DNA from: Thermodesulfobacteriota bacterium
GTDB taxonomy: Bacteria > Desulfobacterota > RBG-13-43-22
Assembly: GCA_025454185.1 (NCBI GenBank)
Contig: JALOOY010000022.1
Location: 1 to 13,327, forward strand
Length of the DNA stretch: 13,327 nt
Direction: 5' to 3'
Shown here: in pieces, positions 7,907-13,327 of the stretch
Position numbering within the stretch: the first letter of the stretch is position 1
Layout: each line of letters opens with the position of its first letter
Program-made: the position numbers and the translations under genes
The notes under the pieces: model-generated
Databases searched by the model: none
Told to the model about the DNA's origin: nothing
What the model saw: the letters and a program-made list of their open reading frames with translations, nothing else

Positions 7907-8080
7907 GTACAGGATTCTATAATTTGGGCCACGTTTTAGCCGAAACAAAAATGAAGGACTTTGAACCTATTGAAAAAAAGTTTCAGAAAGTGTAAATTCT
8001 TATCGGGTGAAAATGTACTCCAGGAAGGACCCGATTGCCACAACGGCTTGACTTTATTCTTCTTTCGCCAAAAGAGACCA

Positions 8081-8097
8081 TTGGCAATGCTTTTGCA
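8081..8097 (+). promoter_or_regulatory. Sigma54 (-24/-12) promoter of the liv operon
   Basis: The sequence TTGGCAATGCTTTTGCA matches the YTGGCACG-N4-TTGCW consensus at 11 of 13 fixed positions. The invariant GG (8083-8084) and GC (8095-8096) are exactly 10 bases apart, which is the strict spacing rule for RpoN promoters. Transcription should start near 8108. Its position directly behind an NtrC-type activator gene and ahead of livK strengthens the call. No match of this quality was noticed in the other gaps of the window. Confidence 0.82.
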
Positions 8098-8242
8098 GAT
8101 TACCGCTAAGGATTTCCCATGGATCATTAAAAATCGGCGCGGGTCCATACAGACCTGCGGTCCCCCGGCCCTCAGCCAGGCCCGTATTGCGATTTCCGGA
8201 ACAAGAAATTTATCTTTATAAAATGAATAGGGATCCCAAAAC

Positions 8243-8250
8243 AAGGAGGA
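8243..8250 (+). promoter_or_regulatory. Strong ribosome-binding site fixing the livK start
   Basis: AAGGAGGA ends 5 bases before the ATG at 8256. This decides for 8256 over an in-frame ATG at 8187. The 8256 start also gives a clean signal peptide, while the earlier start would put 23 polar and charged residues in front of it. Confidence 0.85.
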
Positions 8251-8255
8251 ATTGC

Positions 8256-9536
8256 ATGAAAGCAAAGTGGATTGTCGCCGGGGTACTGGTCCTAGGGATG
8301 CTCCTGCCGTTCTCTTTCGGGGCGCAGGCGCTGGCCGCAGAAAAACCCATCGTGATCGGCGCCCCCCTGGCCACGGCCTTTCTCTATGGCTGGACGGCCG
8401 AACGGGCCGTCAAACTGGCCGTGGAGGAGATCAACGCCCAGGGCGGGGTAAAGGTGGGGGCCGTCAAGCGGCCCTTCGCGGTGGAGGTGATGGATACCCG
8501 CGACCTGGAACCGGGCGTGCCCGTCAGCGACGCCCTGCTGACCGTTGAAAAACTCATCCTGGAAAAGAAGGCCGATTTCATCATCGGCGGACCGGTGCGC
8601 TCCGAAGCAGCCCTGGCGGCCATGGACCATCTCTCCAAGTACAAAAAGGTCTCCATCCTGACCACAGGCGCCCTAACCCCGCTCTATCACACCCGGGTGG
8701 CCGAAAATTATGACAAGTACAAGTACTGCTTCCGGATCAGCGGTGAATCCAAATGGCTGGTCATGGGCGAGATCATCCCCTCCCTGGTGGAAGTAGGAAA
8801 GAAGTTCAAACTGAACAAACTTTTTATCATGGTGCAGGACGTGGCCCACGCCCGGGCCGGCGGGGAACTGATCGCCAAGAACATGGCCGAGAAGGGCTGG
8901 ACCGTGTTGGGCAAACCGGAAATCTACCCTACCGGGACCACGGACTTCTCCATGGGCCTGCTGAAAGCCAAGAAGGAGGGGGCCCAGGTCATCCTGATCT
9001 GGATGGACATGCCCGAAACCTCCATCTTACTGAAACAGTGGTATGACCTGAAGGTCCCGGCCCTGCCTTTCGGCTCCATCAACGCCGCCGTGGAACAGCC
9101 GGGCTTCTTCAAGGCCAGCGAAGGCAAGGGGGAATACTCCATCGCCAACGTGGTCAATGCCGGCAACGTGCCCTCCAAAGCCACCCCGTTGACCATGAAA
9201 TTTTACGACGCTTATACCAAGCGCTGGAAGGTGGAACCGGAAGGCTACGGGGCCTCCAGCAGCTACCAGGCCGTCTATACCCTGAAGGACGCCATCGAGC
9301 GGGCCGGCACCCTGGATTCCGAGGCCGTGGTCAAGGCCCTGGAGAAAACCGACCTGGTAGGCGTGTACGGCCGGGTCCGTTTCGATCCCAAGTCCCATCA
9401 GGTCATTCCCAGTGTGAACCCGAAGGAAGGGGCCGTGGGGAGCATTTTTCAGTGGCAGAAGGGGAAGCGGGTGGTGGTCTTCCCGGATACCATCGAGGGC
9501 GGCGATATTGTGCTGCCTCCCTGGATGCAGAAATAA
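8256..9536 (+). CDS. livK: LIV-type ABC transporter periplasmic substrate-binding protein
   Basis: A 426-residue type-I periplasmic binding protein (Peripla_BP_6) that would deliver its ligand to the LivHMGF importer. The signal peptide is clear: MKAK, a hydrophobic core (about 5-22) and a cleavage site AQALA-AE near residue 27. There is no lipobox cysteine, so it is a free periplasmic protein. The mature protein opens with KPIVIGAPLATA (30-41) and carries AERAVKLAVEEINAQGGV (48-65), the standard helix-1 pattern. FIIGGPVRSEAALAA (108-122) and YGASSSYQAVYTLKDAIE (331-348) are further family segments. The C-terminus, VVFPDTIEGGDIVLPPW, is recognisable in this group. The ligand cannot be read from sequence. 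A downstream acyl-CoA ligase hints at a carboxylic acid rather than an amino acid. The gene symbol marks the family role only. Confidence 0.93.
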   Translation: MKAKWIVAGVLVLGMLLPFSFGAQALAAEKPIVIGAPLATAFLYGWTAERAVKLAVEEINAQGGVKVGAVKRPFAVEVMDTRDLEPGVPVSDALLTVEKLILEKKADFIIGGPVRSEAALAAMDHLSKYKKVSILTTGALTPLYHTRVAENYDKYKYCFRISGESKWLVMGEIIPSLVEVGKKFKLNKLFIMVQDVAHARAGGELIAKNMAEKGWTVLGKPEIYPTGTTDFSMGLLKAKKEGAQVILIWMDMPETSILLKQWYDLKVPALPFGSINAAVEQPGFFKASEGKGEYSIANVVNAGNVPSKATPLTMKFYDAYTKRWKVEPEGYGASSSYQAVYTLKDAIERAGTLDSEAVVKALEKTDLVGVYGRVRFDPKSHQVIPSVNPKEGAVGSIFQWQKGKRVVVFPDTIEGGDIVLPPWMQK

Positions 9537-9688
9537 GACGGAAACTGGATAAATACTAAAAACGATACTGGATGCTGGATAAACCGGGGAAACCCCGCCG
9601 TTAGCAAGCGGTCTTTATCCAGTATCCAGCATCCAGTATCCGGCAGCGGATTTACTACCAGCATCCAGTATCCGGCAGCGGATTTACT
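9537..9688 (+). other. 152-bp structured gap between livK and livH
   Basis: The gap is filled by words of the type ATCCAGTATCC / GGATACTGGAT in both orientations, forming nested stems and a tandem duplication (listed separately). No gene fits here. Read-through transcription from the livK promoter into livH is expected because no other promoter was recognised. Confidence 0.7.
9544..9640. repeat. Nested inverted repeat, possible mRNA stem-loop
   Basis: GATACTGGATGCTGGAT at 9564-9580 is the exact inverse of 9624-9640 (17 bp). An outer word ACTGGATAAA at 9544-9553 is the exact inverse of 9614-9623, giving an alternative pairing. A small hairpin CGGGG-AAA-CCCCG sits in the middle at 9585-9597. 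No T-run follows, so it is not a standard intrinsic terminator. Such a structure could protect the livK message from 3' decay and lower downstream expression, as REP elements do in other binding-protein operons. That role is inference. Confidence 0.8.
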
Positions 9689-9689
9689 A
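9626..9689 (+). repeat. Exact 32-bp tandem duplication ending at the livH start codon
   Basis: Bases 9626-9657 and 9658-9689 are identical, each running from CCAGCATCC to GGATTTACTA. The second copy ends on the A of the livH ATG, so the whole upstream translation-initiation region of livH is duplicated. The unit carries CCAGCATCCAGTATC, which also forms the right arm of the inverted repeat. Confidence 0.95.
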
Positions 9690-10555
9690 TGGAAATCCTG
9701 GTCTACGGCATCGTCAACAGCGTCACCCTGGCCCTGATGGCCTTGGGGTTCACCCTGGTGTACGGCATCAGCGGGCTGCCGAATTTCGCCCACGGCGCTC
9801 TGTATGTGATCACCGGATTCATCGTCTGGAGTCTGCTGAACACCTTGAAGGTGCCCTACCTGGCGGCCGTCATCCTCGCCCTGCTGGTCACCGGGCTGAT
9901 CGGCGCGGCCATCTATTATTTTATTTTGATTCGCATCCGGGGCATGGCCACCTCGGAGATCATCGCCTCCTATGCCATCGGCCTGGCGATCCTGGAAGGG
10001 CTGCGCTGGGGCGGATTCAAGGGCATGACCTACACCCTGCCCGCCTTTATACCGGGCAGCCTCAACCTCGGCGGGGTGGAAATAGACTACCAGCGAATCG
10101 TGGTGGTTCTATTGGGGGCGGCGGTCATGGGCGGGCTTTGGCTCTTCACCCACTACAACCGCATCGGTCTGGCCCTGCGCGGCATGGCCCAGGATGAACG
10201 GGCGGCCATGATGCTCGGCATCGATTCCGACCGCATGGCCATCCTGTCCATGTTTTTGGGTTCCGTCCTGGCCGGACTGGCCGCCGTGGCCCTGCTGCCG
10301 CTGGGCAACATCGTCGTCGAAGCCGGGTATAACGTCCTGATCATGGCCATCGCCGTCTGCATCGTGGGCGGCCTGGGCAGTTGGGTGGGGGCCGTGCTGG
10401 CCGCCTTCGTCATCGGTTTCGCCCAGATCCTGACCGTGGTCTACCTGGAACCGCATTTCCAAATGGTGGTGGCTATTCTGGCCATCATCGTGACCCTAAT
10501 CCTGAAACCTTCCGGACTATTCGGACGGCAGAAAGAATTGGAGGAGCGTGTTTAA
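9689..10555 (+). CDS. livH: LIV-type ABC transporter permease LivH
   Basis: A 288-residue polytopic inner-membrane permease, one half of the translocation channel. It opens with MEILVYGIVNSVTLALMALG and LVYGISGLPNFAHGALYV (23-40), the typical LivH first helices, and has about eight hydrophobic segments. The cytoplasmic loop RGMAQDERAAMMLGIDSDRM (164-183) is the ATPase-contacting segment of this family. Length is normal. The ATG at 9689 has only a weak upstream ribosome-binding match (GGCAGCGGAT in the tandem repeat), unlike livK and livM, so its translation may be lower. Stop TAA is followed directly by the livM ATG. Confidence 0.95.
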   Translation: MEILVYGIVNSVTLALMALGFTLVYGISGLPNFAHGALYVITGFIVWSLLNTLKVPYLAAVILALLVTGLIGAAIYYFILIRIRGMATSEIIASYAIGLAILEGLRWGGFKGMTYTLPAFIPGSLNLGGVEIDYQRIVVVLLGAAVMGGLWLFTHYNRIGLALRGMAQDERAAMMLGIDSDRMAILSMFLGSVLAGLAAVALLPLGNIVVEAGYNVLIMAIAVCIVGGLGSWVGAVLAAFVIGFAQILTVVYLEPHFQMVVAILAIIVTLILKPSGLFGRQKELEERV

Positions 10556-11569
10556 ATGGCCGGCGCCGACGTCCGCAAAGAACGGCTGGACCGGGGGATT
10601 AAAGTCCGGACCAGCGGCATCTACGCCATTTCCGGGGGCAAGGAGATCGGCTACCTGATCCTCCCGCGTCTGGTGCTGATTGCCGGGCTCCTGCTCCTGC
10701 CGCTGGTCGTCACCAATCCCTACTGGCAGCGGGTGATCTCCATTGTGGGCATCTATGCCCTGCTGGCGCTGAGTTTCGATTTTCTGACCCATTATGTGGG
10801 CCTGGTGTCGCTCGGCGGGGCCTTTTTTGTCGGGGTGGGCGGGTATCTGGCCGCCCTGTTGAATACCAAATTGGGGCTCTCGCCCCTGTTTTCCATCCCC
10901 CTGGCCACCGTCGGAGGGGGCCTCTTCTGCACGCTGGCCATCCTGCCCTGTCTGCCCTTGCGGGGGGTCTATTTTTCCATCGTCACTCTCATGTATCCCT
11001 TGTTGGCCATGCGGGTCATCGAGGCCCTGAACATCTTCGGCGGCACCGAAGGCATCATGGGAGTGGCCAGTTTCCCCAACCGCTGGGTGGAGCAATACTC
11101 CCTCATCGTGGTGCTGCTGTTGGCCCTGTTCGGGTTGCGGCGCCTGGTCAACACCGACCTGGGCCTGGTCTTCCGGGCCGTCAAGGACAACGATCAGGCC
11201 GTCAAGGCCTCCGGCATCAATATCACCCACTACAAGACCCTGGCCGTCTTCATCTCGGCCTCGCTGGCCTGCCTCGGCGGGGCCTACCTGGTCCATATCT
11301 ACATGTGGGCCGGCATCTCCACCCTGGCCTTGGACTTTTCCATCATCCCCATTGCCGCCACGGTCATCGGCGGCGGCGGGACCCTGGTGGGGCCGGTACT
11401 CGGGGCCCTGATCCTGGTGCCCATATCGGAACTGCTGCGGGCCTTCGGCACCCTGCGCATCGTCTTCTATGCGCTGATCCTCATGGCCTTCATCGTATTT
11501 CGCAGCGAGGGGATCATGGTCTACGCCCAGCGCAAATATCATCAGTTTGAGAAATGGGTCCAGGTATGA
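10556..11569 (+). CDS. livM: LIV-type ABC transporter permease LivM
   Basis: A 337-residue permease that pairs with LivH. A polar N-terminal tail (1-32) precedes about eight to ten hydrophobic segments starting at ILPRLVLIAGLLLLPLVV (35-52). Family marks are LSFDFLTHYVGLVSLGGAFFVGVGGY (72-97 region), GGTEGIMGV (162-170) and the coupling loop LVFRAVKDNDQAVKASGIN (204-222). GGGGTLVGPVLGALILVP (272-289) is the conserved penultimate helix. The ATG abuts the livH stop with no gap and has GGAGGAG at 10540-10546. The stop TGA overlaps the livG ATG (ATGA), so livH-M-G are translationally coupled. Confidence 0.95.
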   Translation: MAGADVRKERLDRGIKVRTSGIYAISGGKEIGYLILPRLVLIAGLLLLPLVVTNPYWQRVISIVGIYALLALSFDFLTHYVGLVSLGGAFFVGVGGYLAALLNTKLGLSPLFSIPLATVGGGLFCTLAILPCLPLRGVYFSIVTLMYPLLAMRVIEALNIFGGTEGIMGVASFPNRWVEQYSLIVVLLLALFGLRRLVNTDLGLVFRAVKDNDQAVKASGINITHYKTLAVFISASLACLGGAYLVHIYMWAGISTLALDFSIIPIAATVIGGGGTLVGPVLGALILVPISELLRAFGTLRIVFYALILMAFIVFRSEGIMVYAQRKYHQFEKWVQV

Positions 11570-12337
11570 GCGGTCCACCCCTTTTGGAAGTGCAAAACAT
11601 CAGCAAGGCCTTCGGGGGCATTCAAGCCCTGTCCGGCGTCAGTTTCAATGTCCATTCCCGGGACATCTTCGGCATCATCGGACCGAACGGGTCCGGTAAG
11701 ACCACCCTGGTCAACTCCATCACCGGGTTCGTCCGGATCGACTCGGGAAAGGTCAACTTTCAGGGCCGGGAAATCAGCAATCTCCCGCCCCATAAGATCG
11801 CCGACCTGGGCGTAACCCGGACCTTTCAGATCATGCGCCCCTACTACAGCCTGCCGGCCTATAAAAACCTGATCATCCCCCTCTTTTCTCCACGGGCCCG
11901 GCGCACGGGCGGTTGGCGAGGCGGCGGAAAGCTGGGGGATCGCGACACGGTGGGCATCGATATTCTGGAGGAAATCGGCTTCGAGCGGGACTCCCAGGTG
12001 CCGTACAAGCTGGCCTCGACCCTGCCCACGGGTTACCTGAAAAGACTGGAGCTGGCCCGCTGCCTGGCCCTGCGTCCGGAGCTGATCCTCTGTGACGAGG
12101 TCTTCTCCGGGTTGAGCATGAGCGAGATCGCCAGCATGCTGCCGCTCATCGAACGGCTGCAGATGGAGGGGATCACCCTGATCATGATCGAACACCGGCT
12201 GAAGGAACTCTTCCGGGTGGCCAACCGGGTCCTGGTAATGAATTTTGGTCAAAAACTGATTGAAGGTTCCCCGGAGGAGGTCATGGCCGATCCAAAAGTC
12301 AAAGAGGCCTATCTGGGGTCGGAGGACCTTTCCGACT

Positions 12338-12345
<8 letters not shown>
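11566..12345 (+). CDS. livG: LIV-type ABC transporter ATPase LivG
   Basis: A 259-residue cytoplasmic nucleotide-binding subunit. Walker A is GPNGSGKTT (39-47), the Q-loop is Gln88 in TRTFQIM, Walker B is LILCDEVFSGL with Asp177-Glu178, and the switch His is His210 in LIMIEHR. The signature segment reads LPTGYLKRLELARCL (153-167) in place of LSGGQ. A divergent signature is usual in LivG, but this one is well away from the standard, and the common DEP is DEV. I chose ATG 11566, in a 4-bp overlap with the livM stop, over an in-frame ATG at 11554. Gly/Arg-rich residues 107-126 fit the LivG-specific insertion. Confidence 0.94.
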
Positions 12346-13084
<739 letters not shown>

Positions 13085-13091
13085 TTGATTA

Positions 13092-13129
13092 ATCCGACGG
13101 ATCGGTCGGATCGGACCGATCCGTCGGAT
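13092..13129. repeat. Perfect 16-bp-arm palindrome between livF and ligase
   Basis: ATCCGACGGATCGGTC (13092-13107) is the exact inverse of 13114-13129, around a 6-base loop GGATCG. The arms are themselves built of repeated CGGATC-like words. The plus-strand transcript would form a very stable hairpin, but it is followed by A-rich sequence (ATAAAAAAC), not T, and the minus strand also has no T-run, so a plain rho-independent terminator is unlikely. It may be a message-stabilising or processing element, or a protein-binding site. Confidence 0.9.
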
Positions 13130-13156
13130 AAAAAACTTAAAAAGGATTCACTGCAA

Positions 13157-13327
13157 GTGTCCAACGATCATTATCGCGTGGAACCGGTTTTCGCCCGGTT
13201 CGAGGCCATGGTGGAAAAATATCCCACCCATACGGCCGTGGTCTATCTGGGGGAGAAGTTTTCCTATCGCCGCCTCAAGGAACTGTCCGACCGTTTCGCC
13301 GCCGGCCTGGCCGAACTGGGTGTCCAG
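13157..13327 (+). CDS. AMP-binding acyl-CoA ligase, N-terminal fragment (cut by window edge)
   Basis: The first 57 codons of an adenylate-forming enzyme, read from GTG 13157 to the window end. VFARFEAMVEKYPTHTAVVY and the continuation GEKFSYRRLKELSDRFAAGLAELGV match the opening of long- and medium-chain fatty-acid/aromatic-acid CoA ligases (helix, 'kyPd.tAvv', 'lTY.eLne.s.rlA..L..lGv'). The ATP-binding P-loop and the rest are beyond the edge, so function and chain preference cannot be judged. AAGGA at 13142-13146 lies 10 bp before the GTG. No in-frame ATG precedes it after the livF stop. The gap to livF is 72 bp. The order LIV importer then ligase suggests uptake followed by CoA activation of an organic acid. 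A non-ribosomal peptide synthetase A-domain is a remote alternative. Confidence 0.8.
   Translation, partial: MSNDHYRVEPVFARFEAMVEKYPTHTAVVYLGEKFSYRRLKELSDRFAAGLAELGVQ

Larger units (their letters stand above)
7907..8255 (+). other. 349-bp regulatory intergenic region before livK
   Basis: No convincing gene lies here. The sequence is AT-rich compared with the flanks. It holds a sigma54 promoter (8081-8097), two possible activator dyads upstream (7923-7945 and 8002-8035), and a leader of about 148 bases from the predicted start near 8108 to livK. Within that leader GCGGGTC (8139-8145) can pair with GACCTGC (8152-8158), one pair being G-U, around a 6-base loop, with no T-run after it. I see no clear terminator for the upstream regulator gene. 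Confidence 0.6.

Noticed and set aside
7918..7923. TATAAT, a perfect -10 word, just after the regulator gene
   Set aside because: No -35 element lies 16-18 bp upstream (CCGGCC there), so it is not supported as a sigma70 promoter.
6509..7948. Open frame of 479 codons on the minus strand
   Set aside because: It covers the NtrC regulator in reverse. The plus-strand protein has every family motif, while the reverse reading is low-complexity Gly/Gln/Pro/Asp-rich sequence.
8048..8076. TTGACT as a -35 box before livK
   Set aside because: No -10-like hexamer at 16-18 bp; the sigma54 elements just downstream explain the region better.
7936..8265. Small frames in the livK upstream gap (minus 7936-8265, plus 7961-8221)
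   Set aside because: Neither has a good ribosome-binding site or recognisable protein, and both overlap the sigma54 promoter.
9544..9689. Possible CRISPR-like array
   Set aside because: Repeats are adjacent or overlapping and inverted, with no spacers of uniform length and no cas genes.
10517..11578. Open frame of 353 codons on the minus strand
   Set aside because: It is antisense to livM and extremely rich in Gln, Asp, Gly and His, as expected from reverse reading of a hydrophobic membrane protein.
13092..13129. Rho-independent terminator after livF
   Set aside because: The stem is strong, but neither strand has the required T-run directly after it.

Overview
The window looks like ordinary chromosome of a GC-rich Gram-negative bacterium. 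The LptG permease implies an outer membrane with LPS. The aconitase subtype, the Cache and PAS kinases, the NtrC-type regulator and the LIV-transporter/acyl-CoA-ligase cluster together suggest Desulfobacterota (former Deltaproteobacteria), perhaps a fatty-acid or aromatic-acid degrader. That taxonomic guess is inference. No rRNA, tRNA, CRISPR array, transposase or phage gene was seen.

Left part, minus strand (about 1-3856): lptG, then a membrane-bound Cache-domain histidine kinase whose start codon overlaps the lptG stop (ATGA), then after 90 bp the N-terminal half of an aconitase that runs off the left edge. LptG lacks its usual partner LptF next to it, and the kinase has no response regulator beside it.

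Middle, plus strand (3958-7906): a tight three-gene unit of a dGTPase-like HD phosphohydrolase, a soluble PAS histidine kinase and a sigma54-dependent NtrC-family response regulator. It is divergent from lptG across a 101-bp gap.

Right part, plus strand (8256 to end): a complete LIV-type (HAAT) ABC importer in the order livK-livH-livM-livG-livF, followed by the first 57 codons of an AMP-binding acyl-CoA ligase. The 349-bp gap before livK holds a very good -24/-12 (sigma54) promoter at 8081-8097. The simplest model is that the kinase/NtrC pair just upstream controls this importer in response to a carboxylate or amino acid. The ligase would then activate the imported acid to its CoA thioester. 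This link is inferred from the promoter and gene order.

The non-coding structure most worth attention is repeat DNA inside the transport operon. A nested inverted repeat plus an exact 32-bp tandem duplication lies between livK and livH, and the duplication runs to the first base of the livH start codon. A perfect 16-bp-arm palindrome lies between livF and the ligase. A third low-complexity patch precedes the aconitase gene. I found no clear new defence or mobile system. The main result is a probable sigma54-controlled uptake/activation operon with structured intergenic repeats.
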